NCBI GenBank assembly: GCA_020161145.1
Contig: JAIUPQ010000001.1
Coordinates: 124,001 to 188,000 of the forward strand
DNA: 64,000 nucleotides
Reading direction: 5' to 3'
Source: Pseudomonadota bacterium
GTDB lineage: Bacteria; Pseudomonadota; Gammaproteobacteria; Burkholderiales; Burkholderiaceae_C
Positions 9,999 to 18,812 of this stretch are shown here, piece after piece. The position numbers and the translations under genes are program-made. Numbering within the stretch: the first letter of the stretch is position 1; each line of letters begins with the position of its first letter. The notes under the pieces are model-generated. The model was given only the letters and a program-made list of their open reading frames with translations. It did no database searches and had not been told where the DNA came from.

Positions 9999-12900
9999 AA
10001 AAGCTGCTCGGTCTGGTCTTCAACCGCTGGCTGCTGCTGGGGCTTGCGGTGCTGGTGCTGGCGCTGCTGATCTTCTGGGTCGGCCCGCTGGTGGCCGTGG
10101 GCGACTGGCGCCCGCTGGACACCGCGCGTGCGCGCTGGCTCACCCTGGGCGTGCTGCTGCTGCTCATCGCCCTCGTGGTCGGCTGGCGGCTGTGGCGCGC
10201 GCGCCGGGGCAACGAGCAGGTGGTCCAGCAACTGGCGGCATCCGCGCCCGAGGCCGCCGCCGAAAGCGCCGACCTGCTGGCCGTGCGCGAGCGCTTCGCC
10301 CAGGCCCTCAAAACCTTGCGCCACGCCCGCTTCAGCCCCCAGGGCAGCGTCGCCGCGCCGCGCCGCTGGTGGCAGCGCATCGAGCAGCGCTTCTTCGGCC
10401 GCTTCCTCTACGAGCTGCCCTGGTACCTCATCATCGGCGCGCCCGGCTCGGGCAAGACCACTGCCCTGGTCAATGCGGGCCTGCGGTTTCCGCTGGCCGG
10501 GCAGGTCGCCGACCCCTCGGTGCGCGGCGTGGGGGGCACGCGCGACTGCGACTGGTGGTTCACCGACCAGGCCGTGCTCATCGACACCGCCGGGCGCTTC
10601 ACCACGCAAGACAGCGACGCCGCCAACGACAAGGCCACGTGGGCGGGCTTTCTGGGCCTGCTGCGGCGCGCGCGCCCGCGTCAGCCGCTCAACGGCGTGC
10701 TCATCACCGTGGCCGTGCCCGACCTGTTGACCAAAGGCCCAGCCGAGCGGCTGCGCCACGCGCAGACCGTGCGCGCCCGCGTGCAAGAGCTCTACGAGCA
10801 GCTCGGCGAGCGTCTGCCCCTCTACCTGCTGGTCACCAAGAGCGACCTGATGGCCGGCTTCACCGACACCTTTGCCGGTCTGGACAAGGCCCAGCGCGCC
10901 ACGCCGTGGGGGTTCACGTTCCCGGTGGCGGGCGGTGACGCGGCAGCCCGCGCCCAACTGCTGGACGCCGAGTTCGAGGCCCTCCTCAAACGGCTGGACG
11001 ATGGCCTCGTCGATCGCCTGCAGGCCGAGGCCGATCCGCAGCGCCGCCAGCGCATCTACGGCTTTGGCCACCAGATGGCATCGCTGCGCGCGCCACTGGC
11101 CGAGTTTGCCCAGGCCGTGTTCGCGCCCTCGGCCTTCGAGGCCCAGCCGCTGCTGCGCGGCGCCTACTTCATCAGCGGCACCCAGGAGGGCACCCCCATC
11201 GACCGCGTGCTGGGCAGCGTGGCCCGGCGCTACCAGCTCGAACACATGGTGCTGCCGCCGCAACGCGCCAGCGGCCGCAGCTACTTTCTGCAGCGGCTGC
11301 TGACCGAAGTCGTGTTCGCCGAACAGGGGCTGGCCGGCACCCGCCGCGCCTGGGAGCGCCGCCGCGGCCTGCTGGTGGCCGCCGGCTATGGCGCCCTGGG
11401 CGTGGTCGGCGTCGCCGCCATCGCCGCCTGGTGGGTGAGCTGGCGTGCCAACGCCACTTACATCGAAACCGTGGCCACCCGCACCCAGGCCGTGCGCGAG
11501 CAGGTGCGTCAGGCGCCCAACCGCCCCGATGCCGACGTGGTGGCCTTGTTGCCCGCACTCAACGCCACGCGTGACCTGGCGCTGGCCGAGACCGAGGGTG
11601 GCCGGCCCTGGCGCATGGGCTTTGGCCTCTACCAGGGCGACAAGCTGGGCGGCGCCGCCCGCACGGCCTACGAGCAGATGCTGCGCGATGCCCTGCCACC
11701 GCGCCTGGCCACCCGCCTGGAAGGCCAGTTGCGGGCGCAAGACCAGGCAGACTCGCAGTACGAGGTGCTCAAGGCCTACCTGATGCTGCACGACCCCACG
11801 CACTTCGATGCGGCCGCGCTGCGCAGCCATGTCGATGCCGATTGGGACAGGCTCTACAGCCGCCAGATCGCCCCTGAGCAGCGTCGCGCCCTCGGCGGCC
11901 ATCTGGAGGCGCTGCTGGCCCTGGGGCCGGTCGTCTCGCCGCAGCCCGAAGACGCGGCGCTGGTGGACGGCGCGCGCGCCACGCTGGTCCGCGTGCCGCT
12001 GCCGCAGCGTGTCTACCAGCGCCTGCGCCAGCGCGGCCTGGGTGAGGGCTTTGCCGCCTTCTCGCCGGCCCAGGCCGGCGGGCCCAAGACGCCGCTGGTC
12101 TTCGCCCGCGCCAGCGGCAAGCCGCTGACCGAGGGCGTGTCCGGGCTCTACACCTACAAGGGCTATCACCAGGGCTTCCAGCCTCAGGTGGGCCAGGCCG
12201 CGCGTGAGCTGGCCGCCGAGCAGGGCTGGGTGCTGGGCAACGCCACCCAGGCCACCCCCGCGCTGCCCGAGGCCGAACTCGTCGATGCCGTGCGCCGCGC
12301 CTACCTCATCGACTACCGCGACACCTGGAAAGACCTGATCGCCGACATCAAGCTCATCCCGCCCGCCAGCATCACCCAGGCGCTGGACCGCACCCGCGTG
12401 TTGGCGGCGTCCGACTCGCCACTGCCGCCGCTGCTCAAGGCCATGTCGCACGAAACCACCTTGCTGGCCGAGCCCGAAGGCCAGGGCGAGGCCGTCGGCC
12501 GCGCCACACGGCGCATCGAGGCGGCCGTCGATGCCGCCGTCGATGCAGCCCGAAGTCGCGTCGTCGGCGCCCTGGACGCCGGCGCCGTGCCGGCGGGCGG
12601 TGGCCCCGCCATCGAACACCTCGTCGATGACGAATTCACCGACCTGCGCAACCAGGTGAGCGCCCCGCCGGGCGGCAAGTCCGCCGTCGACGCTGTCGTG
12701 GCCCGGCTGGCCGAGCTGCAGGTGCAACTGGTGGCCGTCGATGCGGCCCTCAAGGGGGGTAGCGCACCCCAGCCCTCGCCCCTGCCCAACCAGATCCGCG
12801 CCGAAGCCGCCATGAGTCCCGAGCCCGTGCGCTCGCTGCTCGACACCCTGGGCGCGACCAGTGCCCGGGTGGCCCAGATGCAGTTGCGGGAGAGTCTGGC

Positions 12901-13576
12901 GCGCGACGTGCGCTCGCAGGTGGGCGAGCTGTGCCAGCAGGCCATCGCCGGGCGCTACCCGTTCAGCCCCGGCGCCACGCGCGACGTCACGCCGGCCGAC
13001 TTCGCGGCCATCTTCGGCCCCGGCGGGCGGCTGGACCAGATGCAGCAGAAGCTGGGCACCTACATCGACACCAGCACCCGGCCCTGGAGTTTTCGCGCCG
13101 TCGACGGCGTGCCGCTGGGCACCGATGCCGGCAGCCTGCCGCAGTTCCAGCGCGGCCAGGTCATCCGCGAAACCTTCTTCGGCGCGGGCAGCGGGCCGGC
13201 GTTTGCGCTGAGCTTCAAGCCGCTGGAGATGGATGCGGCGCTGCGCGAGTTCGTGCTCGACGTCGACGGCCAGATCGTGCGCTACGACCATGGCCCGCAA
13301 CTGATTCAGCCCGTGCGCTGGCCCGGCCCGCGCGGCCAGGGCACCGTGCGCGTCATGGTCCAGCCCACCGGCACCGGCATGGTCGAAGAAGGCCCGTGGG
13401 CATTGCTGCGCCTGTTTGACCGTGTGGGCATCGAGCCATTGGCCGCACCCGAGAAATTCCGCGCCACGTTCGCCATCGACGGCCGCAAAGTGGTGTTCGA
13501 GGTCACCGCCGCCAGCGTGCGCAACCCGCTGCGCCTGCCCGAGTTGCGCAGCTTCTCGTGCCCCGGAGGTCTTTGA
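9995..13576 (+). CDS. tssM: T6SS membrane-complex protein TssM (IcmF family)
   Basis: TssM spans the inner membrane and reaches through the periplasm to TssJ. The ATG at 9995 overlaps the tssL stop by four bases and gives 1193 residues, the usual length; the frame is open much further upstream, but that part lies inside tssL. Two N-terminal transmembrane helices (about 12-34 and 48-66) are followed by a P-loop GTPase-like domain. This has Walker A GAPGSGKT at 148-155 and a Walker B-like VLIDTAGRF. A third membrane helix lies near 460-480, then the long periplasmic region with the conserved C-terminal domain. Walker A is intact, unlike in some TssM proteins. Confidence 0.95.
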   Translation: MKKLLGLVFNRWLLLGLAVLVLALLIFWVGPLVAVGDWRPLDTARARWLTLGVLLLLIALVVGWRLWRARRGNEQVVQQLAASAPEAAAESADLLAVRERFAQALKTLRHARFSPQGSVAAPRRWWQRIEQRFFGRFLYELPWYLIIGAPGSGKTTALVNAGLRFPLAGQVADPSVRGVGGTRDCDWWFTDQAVLIDTAGRFTTQDSDAANDKATWAGFLGLLRRARPRQPLNGVLITVAVPDLLTKGPAERLRHAQTVRARVQELYEQLGERLPLYLLVTKSDLMAGFTDTFAGLDKAQRATPWGFTFPVAGGDAAARAQLLDAEFEALLKRLDDGLVDRLQAEADPQRRQRIYGFGHQMASLRAPLAEFAQAVFAPSAFEAQPLLRGAYFISGTQEGTPIDRVLGSVARRYQLEHMVLPPQRASGRSYFLQRLLTEVVFAEQGLAGTRRAWERRRGLLVAAGYGALGVVGVAAIAAWWVSWRANATYIETVATRTQAVREQVRQAPNRPDADVVALLPALNATRDLALAETEGGRPWRMGFGLYQGDKLGGAARTAYEQMLRDALPPRLATRLEGQLRAQDQADSQYEVLKAYLMLHDPTHFDAAALRSHVDADWDRLYSRQIAPEQRRALGGHLEALLALGPVVSPQPEDAALVDGARATLVRVPLPQRVYQRLRQRGLGEGFAAFSPAQAGGPKTPLVFARASGKPLTEGVSGLYTYKGYHQGFQPQVGQAARELAAEQGWVLGNATQATPALPEAELVDAVRRAYLIDYRDTWKDLIADIKLIPPASITQALDRTRVLAASDSPLPPLLKAMSHETTLLAEPEGQGEAVGRATRRIEAAVDAAVDAARSRVVGALDAGAVPAGGGPAIEHLVDDEFTDLRNQVSAPPGGKSAVDAVVARLAELQVQLVAVDAALKGGSAPQPSPLPNQIRAEAAMSPEPVRSLLDTLGATSARVAQMQLRESLARDVRSQVGELCQQAIAGRYPFSPGATRDVTPADFAAIFGPGGRLDQMQQKLGTYIDTSTRPWSFRAVDGVPLGTDAGSLPQFQRGQVIRETFFGAGSGPAFALSFKPLEMDAALREFVLDVDGQIVRYDHGPQLIQPVRWPGPRGQGTVRVMVQPTGTGMVEEGPWALLRLFDRVGIEPLAAPEKFRATFAIDGRKVVFEVTAASVRNPLRLPELRSFSCPGGL

Positions 13577-13601
13577 GGTGGATCACCCCCAACGCACGCC
13601 G

Positions 13602-13648
13602 TGCTCGCGGTCCCCCAAGGGGGCGCCCCGCGGCTTCGGGCGCCACTG
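13602..13648 (+). repeat. Short GC-rich hairpin element between tssM and tagF
   Basis: Two adjacent dyads lie in the spacer: CCCCCAAGGGGG and GGCGCCC facing GGGCGCC around a GCGGCTTC loop. The layout resembles small GC-rich palindromic repeats found between genes in Comamonadaceae; no second copy is seen in this window. A longer in-frame tagF start would translate it into a low-complexity N-terminus, which argues for the later tagF start at 13651. Confidence 0.4.
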
Positions 13649-13650
13649 AC

Positions 13651-14289
13651 ATGCAACCGCCAGGCTGGTGGGGCAAGTTGGCCGTGCTGGGCGACTTTGC
13701 CAGCCGGCGGCTGGAGCCGGACTGGGTGGCGCGCATGGACGACTGGGTCAGCGGCGGACTCCGCGCCAGCCGCCTGATGTTGGGCGAGCAGTGGCTGGCG
13801 CACTACCTGGGTGCACCCACCTGGCGCTTTGCGATGGCGCCCGGCGTGCTGGATGCGCAGTGGTGGCTGGGCGTGCTCATGCCCAGTTGCGACAACGCCG
13901 GGCGCTACTTCCCGCTGCTGGTTGCCCAATCGGCGCCGGCGCTGCCCGCCGACGGCGCCGCGCTCGATGCCTGGTGGGCGGCATTGACCCAGGCCACCCA
14001 GGCCACCCTGACCCACGGCGCCAGCGTGGACGACTTCGAGGCCGCGCTGGCCGCCTTGCCGCCCTGGCCAGCAGATGCCGCGCCGCCGCTGGTGACGCAG
14101 GTGCTGCCCGGCCGTGAACGCCTGCTGCTGACCGGGACGGGTGAGCTGTTTGGCCTGCTGGGGCGGCATGCGCTGGCGCAGCGGCTGCTCGGCTGCAGCC
14201 TCTGGTGGCTGCCCGGGACGGTGTGCACCCTGACCGCCGGGTTGCCGCAGGCCGAGGACTTCGCGGCGCTGTGGACGGCCCAGTGGTGA
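13651..14289 (+). CDS. tagF: T6SS-associated protein TagF
   Basis: TagF proteins (the BMA_A0400 family) repress or tune T6SS firing post-translationally, acting with or parallel to the PpkA/PppA/Fha pathway. The 212-residue product has the family start GWWGKLAVLGDFASRRLEPDW (here MQPP precedes) and the core FAMAPGVLDAQWWLGVLMPS followed by DNAGRYFPLLV. An upstream start at 13558 would add a low-complexity tail encoded by a hairpin element, so ATG 13651 is preferred. It is the last gene of the plus-strand operon and converges on pppA with an 18-base gap. Confidence 0.88.
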   Translation: MQPPGWWGKLAVLGDFASRRLEPDWVARMDDWVSGGLRASRLMLGEQWLAHYLGAPTWRFAMAPGVLDAQWWLGVLMPSCDNAGRYFPLLVAQSAPALPADGAALDAWWAALTQATQATLTHGASVDDFEAALAALPPWPADAAPPLVTQVLPGRERLLLTGTGELFGLLGRHALAQRLLGCSLWWLPGTVCTLTAGLPQAEDFAALWTAQW

Positions 14290-14307
14290 GGGGCTATCGA
14301 CGGCCGG

Positions 14308-15120
14308 TCAACCCAGTGGCGCCAGTTGCTGTCCCGGTTGGGTGTCGTCGCTGCCCGGCCGGGCCAGCTCGGCCGGGTCACCCACCCACAGCGCCACGGC
14401 GCTGAAGTTGTCCTGGCGCGGGCGGGCCAGCGCGGTGATGCGCCTGCGCAAGGTGTCCAGCCAATGCGCCGGGTCCAGCGTCTGGTCCAGGCTGGTGGCC
14501 AGCTCGTCCAGCGTCAGATCGCCCCACCAGCCGTCGCTGCACAGCAAAAAGGCGTCGCCCGGGAGCACCTCCACCGGCCGCACCACTGTGTGCGGCGTGA
14601 TCTCGCCGTCCATGCCCAGGGCGGCGGTGAGCTGGTTCTTCTGCGGGTGGTGGCGCGCCTGCTCGGGGTTGATCAGGCCCGCCTGCACCATCTGCTGCAC
14701 CACGCTGTCGTCCAGCGTCACCATGTCGGCATGGCCATGGCGGAAGCGGTAGAGGCGCGAGTCGCCCACGTGGGTCCACAGCACGTGGCCGCTGCCGGGT
14801 GCCAGCCACAGCGCCACCAGCGTGCAGTGCATCCGCCCTTGCAGCCCTGCGCTCGCCTGGTGCCGAAGCAACTCGGCCTGGGTCTGGTGCACCATCTGCG
14901 TCAGGCGGTCGGGCGAGAAGTCTGCGGCCGCATCCTCCAGCAACCGCACCATGCAGGCCACGGCCCGCTCGGCGGCCTCGGCCCCGCGCTGGTGGCCGCC
15001 GGCACCGTCGGCCAGCACGGCGTAATGGCCCAGCCCGGCGCGGCCCACGGCCACGGCGTCTTCGTTGGAGTTGCGCGCGCCCTGCTCGCTGGCGGCGGCC
15101 GTGCGGATCAGCGCCGTCAT
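14308..15120 (-). CDS. pppA: PP2C-family serine/threonine phosphatase PppA
   Basis: In T6SS clusters of this type PppA removes phosphate from the FHA protein and opposes the kinase. The 270-residue product shows the PP2C metal-binding motifs in order: ARNSNEDAVAV, VLADGAGGH, HVGDSRLYRF, LLCSDGWWGDL and RQDNFSAVAL. The catalytic aspartates are all present. Its start overlaps the end of tagH by four bases (15117-15120), so the two are translationally coupled. Confidence 0.92.
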   Translation of the reverse strand: MTALIRTAAASEQGARNSNEDAVAVGRAGLGHYAVLADGAGGHQRGAEAAERAVACMVRLLEDAAADFSPDRLTQMVHQTQAELLRHQASAGLQGRMHCTLVALWLAPGSGHVLWTHVGDSRLYRFRHGHADMVTLDDSVVQQMVQAGLINPEQARHHPQKNQLTAALGMDGEITPHTVVRPVEVLPGDAFLLCSDGWWGDLTLDELATSLDQTLDPAHWLDTLRRRITALARPRQDNFSAVALWVGDPAELARPGSDDTQPGQQLAPLG

Positions 15121-16640
15121 GGCGCGAGGGGCGTGCCCTGATTGAGCCGCTCGATCTGCTGGTCATAGGCGCTGAGGAAGGCCTTGCCGAACAGGTTGTG
15201 GAAATCCTCCTGCGCCTCCTCGCGGATGTCGGCGTGGTGGCGCAGGTACAAATCCCACAGCCGCGCCTTGCGGCTCATGGGCAACAGGTTGTCCAGCATG
15301 CCGCCGCCCATCAGCTTGGCCTCCAGCACCGGCGGGTCGAAACGCGACAGCATGCCGTCGGCGGCGGCGCGCATGCCGGCCACGGTGCCGATGGTGTGGC
15401 CCACCAGATCGTGCATGGCCTCGGTCATGGCCTGCGGGCCATCCAGAAACCCGGGCAGCGGGGGCTGCAGCACCTGGGCCAACGCCGAGCTCGCGTCGGG
15501 TGAGAACTTCAGCGGGTTGTTCTCGCGCACCTGGATCACCGTCACCCCGGCGCGCAACTCGTGCTTGGTGCTGGCCCGCACAGCAATCAACTGCAGCGTG
15601 CCCGCCATGGCCTCGCGCAGCAGCAGGCCGGCCCGATGCAGGCGCTCGACGGGTGTGCCGCCCGGAGTGTCGGCGGGCAGGCCCGCGCCGGCGCAGAAGG
15701 CGCGCCATGCGGCCTCGGCGCCATCCAGGGAGGGCGTCGGCGCCAGCGGCGACACGGGGGGTGTGGGCGCCACGGCGGGCGGCGTGGCGGGCGCGGCCCT
15801 GGCCGCCTGGGGTCGGGGCGGGGTCAATGCCGCGTGCAGGGCCGAGACATGGTCGGACTGCGTCGGTGATGGCACTGCAGCCCTGGGTGCTGGCGGCGCG
15901 AACAAGGCCAGGGGGTCGGTGGCGGGCAGCTCGGCGGTGGCCGCCGCGCTGCCGCCCTGCACAAAGGCCGCCAGAGGGTCGCTGGTGGCCGCAGTGCCGG
16001 GCGCCGATGCGGATTCAGGCGCCAGCCCAAACCATTGATCCAGCGTGGCGGAGCCGGCCGCAGGCAGCAGGTCGGCGAAGGGGTCGGTGTCGCGCAAGGG
16101 GGACGGGCTGGCGGCGGGCGGCCGTGGGGGCTCAAAGGGGTCGAAATCGTCGGGCAGCCGGTTGGGTGGCGCCGCCATGACGGGCGGCGGCGGCGTCAGC
16201 GCGCCGGAGTCGGGGGCGATCCCGGCCGGCGGGGCGAACAGATCGGCAAACGGATCGTGCGCGGCCGACGCGGTGACGGGCGGCGGCATGCGCAGGGCCG
16301 TGGCGGCCACCACGCCAAAGCGCACCTGCAGCGCATAGCCACCGATGCGCAGGCTGTGCACGCTGGCGTCCAGCGCGGCCATCTCACCGGGCTGCAGCAT
16401 GCGCTCGCCCATGGCGATGGGGTTGGCCGCCCCCACGTTGCGCAGCATGTAGGTCTCGCCGCTCAGATGCACCTCGGCCTGCTGGCGCGAGATGTGCCGG
16501 CGCGGATCGGGCAGTGCCATGGTGTTGTGATCGGCACGGCCTATGGTGCCGCCGCGAGCGTCGAACACGGCGGTGATGGGTTGCGAGAGGGGCTGTTCGT
16601 CGAGCGAGATGGCGACGAGTGTCAGGCTGGGGACGGTCAT
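15117..16640 (-). CDS. tagH: T6SS-associated FHA-domain protein TagH (Fha)
   Basis: The FHA protein is the phosphothreonine-reading scaffold of the T6SS threonine phosphorylation pathway. The 507-residue product has an N-terminal FHA domain (about residues 20-100: GGTIGRADHNTMALPDPRRH, then ISRQQAEVHL). A long Pro/Ala-rich linker occupies about 120-320. The conserved C-terminal TagH domain follows (LFGKAFLSAYDQQIERL near the end). The conserved FHA residues G-R and S-R needed for pThr binding are present. It is expressed divergently from the LysM lipoprotein gene and coupled to pppA. Confidence 0.93.
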   Translation of the reverse strand: MTVPSLTLVAISLDEQPLSQPITAVFDARGGTIGRADHNTMALPDPRRHISRQQAEVHLSGETYMLRNVGAANPIAMGERMLQPGEMAALDASVHSLRIGGYALQVRFGVVAATALRMPPPVTASAAHDPFADLFAPPAGIAPDSGALTPPPPVMAAPPNRLPDDFDPFEPPRPPAASPSPLRDTDPFADLLPAAGSATLDQWFGLAPESASAPGTAATSDPLAAFVQGGSAAATAELPATDPLALFAPPAPRAAVPSPTQSDHVSALHAALTPPRPQAARAAPATPPAVAPTPPVSPLAPTPSLDGAEAAWRAFCAGAGLPADTPGGTPVERLHRAGLLLREAMAGTLQLIAVRASTKHELRAGVTVIQVRENNPLKFSPDASSALAQVLQPPLPGFLDGPQAMTEAMHDLVGHTIGTVAGMRAAADGMLSRFDPPVLEAKLMGGGMLDNLLPMSRKARLWDLYLRHHADIREEAQEDFHNLFGKAFLSAYDQQIERLNQGTPLAP

Positions 16641-16813
16641 GTTGGGCCAGGCAAAAAAGCCACGTGCCGCCTGATGGTGGGCCGGGGCGGTGCCAGCGCC
16701 TAGCGCCGAAAGTCATACCCGCCGCCAGGGCGGGGCGCGCACAATTTCTGCAGCTTGCACGGCGTTGCCGGTGGGCTGCCCTTGTTCGCCGTGTGTCTGC
16801 ATCGAGGCCTGTC
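16641..16813 (+). promoter_or_regulatory. Divergent intergenic region tagH / LysM lipoprotein
   Basis: This 173-base gap separates two outward-facing genes and must hold the tagH-pppA promoter and probably the lipoprotein promoter. It is less GC-rich around 16730-16760 (GCGCACAATTTCTGCAG). No promoter matching the consensus well on both hexamers could be picked out by eye. Confidence 0.35.
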
Positions 16814-17887
16814 ATGAAGATGCTCCCCGCCTTGCACCCATCCTTTCAAGAAAACGCCGGGCCGTCCCAAGTTTTCTTGTCCCCCTCGGGGGGCGGGCCG
16901 GGCGCAGCCCGGACCTGGGGGCGTTCTCAAGAAAACGCCGGGCCGTCCCAAGTTTTCTTGTCCCCCTCGGGGGGCGGGCCGGGTGCAGCCCGGACCTGGG
17001 GGCGTTCTCAAGAAACCGCCGGGCCGCCCCAAGGTTTCTTGTCCCCTTTGGGGGGCGGGCCGGGCGCAGCCCGGACCTGGGGGCGTTTGACAGCGCACCC
17101 TCTGCTGCGGTGGAGCCCTGTGCTGGTGTTGCTGGCGCTGCAAGCGTGCCAGACGCCGCCCCAGGATTCGGTGCCCGCGCCCGCGCCGGCGGCGGTGCAC
17201 AAACCGGTGGCGCCGTCGCCCCCACCGCCGCCGCCACCACCGCCCAAACTGGTGCCGCGCACCGACGCCGAAATCCGCCAGTTCCTGGACGCGGCGCGCA
17301 ATGCGTTGGACCTGGGCCAGGAAGACGCCGCGCTGACCGAGGTCGACAAGGTGCTGGCGTCCGACCCCGAGCACAAGGTGGCGCTGACCCTACAGCGCCA
17401 GATTCAGGACGACCCGCAAGCGCTGTACGGCACGGCATCGTTCCCCTACCGCGTGGTGGCGGGCGACGGGCTGGCGCTCATCGCCCAGCGCTTCATGGGC
17501 GACCGCGACCAGTTCTATGGCCTGGCGCGCTACAACGGCATCCGCTCGCCGCGCCAGTTGGCGGTGGGCCAGACCATCCGCATCCCCGGCACGGCGCCGC
17601 GCGTGATGCCGCCGCCCGCCCCCGCTCCCGAGCCGGCGCCAACCCCGGCCGCGGCCATTGCGCCCGCACCCGCACCGGCGCCGCCGCCGCCCACGGCCGC
17701 GCAGACCCAGGCGAAGGTGACGGCCGCCTCTCGTCGCGCGCGCGCCGCGCTGGCGCGGCAAGACGTCTGCGGCGCCATTGCCGGCTGGGACGAGGTGCTG
17801 CGCCTGGAGCCAGGCAACCGCACCGCCACGCTGGAGCGTGACCGGGCGCTGGACCTCAAGAAGCGTCTGCCCGATGCCAAGTGCTGA
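16814..17887 (+). CDS. LysM-containing lipoprotein of the T6SS cluster, N-terminus invaded by a repeat
   Basis: Read from ATG 16814 the product has 357 residues: a 12-residue leader, then three 27-residue repeats (each an 81-bp DNA repeat). A lipoprotein signal peptide follows (LLRWSPVLVLLALQAC, lipobox LQAC), then a poly-proline linker, a helical repeat region (EIRQFLDAARNALDLGQEDA), a LysM-like module (YRVVAGDGLALIAQRFMGDR, then GQTIRIP) and a C-terminal helical repeat. A TTG at 17087, just after the repeats, would give a normal lipoprotein start. With the ATG, the signal peptide lies about 95 residues inside the chain and would probably not be exported normally. It is likely a periplasmic peptidoglycan-binding accessory protein; its exact role is unknown. 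Confidence 0.75.
   Translation: MKMLPALHPSFQENAGPSQVFLSPSGGGPGAARTWGRSQENAGPSQVFLSPSGGGPGAARTWGRSQETAGPPQGFLSPLGGGPGAARTWGRLTAHPLLRWSPVLVLLALQACQTPPQDSVPAPAPAAVHKPVAPSPPPPPPPPPKLVPRTDAEIRQFLDAARNALDLGQEDAALTEVDKVLASDPEHKVALTLQRQIQDDPQALYGTASFPYRVVAGDGLALIAQRFMGDRDQFYGLARYNGIRSPRQLAVGQTIRIPGTAPRVMPPPAPAPEPAPTPAAAIAPAPAPAPPPPTAAQTQAKVTAASRRARAALARQDVCGAIAGWDEVLRLEPGNRTATLERDRALDLKKRLPDAKC
16846..17088 (+). repeat. Three tandem 81-bp palindromic elements inside a coding sequence
   Basis: Units lie at 16846-16926, 16927-17007 and 17008-17088. The first two are almost identical (one C/T difference seen); the third has several changes. Each starts TCAAGAAAACGCCGGGCC, contains a dyad (AAGAAAAC facing GTTTTCTT) and a GC-rich second half with further dyads. 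As 81 is a multiple of 3, the frame is kept, giving units that begin SQENAGPSQVFL. Related copies lie on the minus strand at 21767-21847 and, degenerate, at 50299-50334. Confidence 0.93.
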
Positions 17888-17942
17888 CCCGCCTGGCGGG
17901 TACAGCCTGAGCACGCGCCACCGCTGATGTGGACCCGACGCC

Positions 17943-18812
17943 TCAGCGCCCCGCCAACTGGCGCGTCAGCGCGCGGGCGCGGGCGTGGGCGGGGCTGAGC
18001 TTCAGGCATTCGGCCAGTGCGGCCCGCGCCGCAATGGGTTGGCCGGCCTGTGCCTGCCGCGTGGCCTGCTGAAAGTACAGCTCGGCCAGATCCGCGCGCA
18101 GGCGGCGCGGGTCGTCGCCGCTGGCGCGGGCCAGGGCGCCACGCAGCTCGGCAATGGCGGCATCCAGGTCGTCGTCCTGGCGGGCCAGCATCGCGGCGTG
18201 TTCGCGGGCGGCGTTGGCCGGCTGGGGGGTGGGCGCCGAGGGCTCGGTGCGGCGGGTGGCGCGGCGGGTGGCCGGCGCACTGGCCTGGCCATCGGCGGGG
18301 GCATCGGCCAGCGCCTCGGCAGCCGGTGGCGTCATGGCGCGTGGCCCGCGGGCGTTGCCCTGCCGGGTGCGGCGGGCTTCGGCCTCGCGCAGCGCGTCGG
18401 CCGGGGCGGTTGCTGCGGGGTCGATGACCAGGGCCTGCAGGTAGGCGGCCTGCGCCGCGTCGGCGTTGCCCCGGGCGGCGGCGGCGCGCGCCTGCGTCAG
18501 TTGGGTGGCCAGGGCCGCTTGCTGGCGCTGGAGCGTGTCCAGGCGATGGCGCTGCGCGTCGGCGTCGTCGGGGCTCAGGGTCAGCACCACGTCCCAAGCC
18601 CACAGCGCCTGTGCCCATTGCTGGGCGGCCTGGGCGGCCTGGGCGGTCTGGCGCTGCCGCTGCTGCCAGGCCGAGACCACGTCCACCGGGGCGGCCACGG
18701 CCGGGGTGCCCGGGGCCACCGGCGCCGGGGGGGTGGCGCAGCCGGCCAGCGTGGCGAGCACGGCCAGCCCCGCATTCGCGCGGGCCCCGCAGGCCGGACG
18801 GCGCCCGGTCAT
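17943..18812 (-). CDS. TPR-like lipoprotein of the T6SS cluster
   Basis: A 289-residue product with a lipoprotein signal peptide (AGLAVLATLAGC, lipobox LAGC) and two helical TPR-like regions. One is around 60-150 (QWAQALWAWDVVLTLSPDDA, then NADAAQAAYLQALVIDPAA). The other is at the C-terminus (LYFQQATRQAQAGQPIAARA, then LKLSPAHARAR). A basic, low-complexity stretch separates them. The ATG at 18812 overlaps the deacetylase stop by four bases. The C-terminal residues include LARQDDDLDAAIAELRG, similar in style to the LARQDVCGAIAGWDEVL end of the LysM lipoprotein, so the two may work together. No enzymatic motif is seen. Confidence 0.72.
   Translation of the reverse strand: MTGRRPACGARANAGLAVLATLAGCATPPAPVAPGTPAVAAPVDVVSAWQQRQRQTAQAAQAAQQWAQALWAWDVVLTLSPDDADAQRHRLDTLQRQQAALATQLTQARAAAARGNADAAQAAYLQALVIDPAATAPADALREAEARRTRQGNARGPRAMTPPAAEALADAPADGQASAPATRRATRRTEPSAPTPQPANAAREHAAMLARQDDDLDAAIAELRGALARASGDDPRRLRADLAELYFQQATRQAQAGQPIAARAALAECLKLSPAHARARALTRQLAGR

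Noticed and set aside
9449-13300. A 1283-codon open frame on the minus strand inside tssL-tssM
   Set aside because: It is a GC-driven antisense shadow: the plus strand encodes full-length TssL and TssM, and the antisense product is low-complexity Gly/Ala/His/Gln-rich sequence with no domain.
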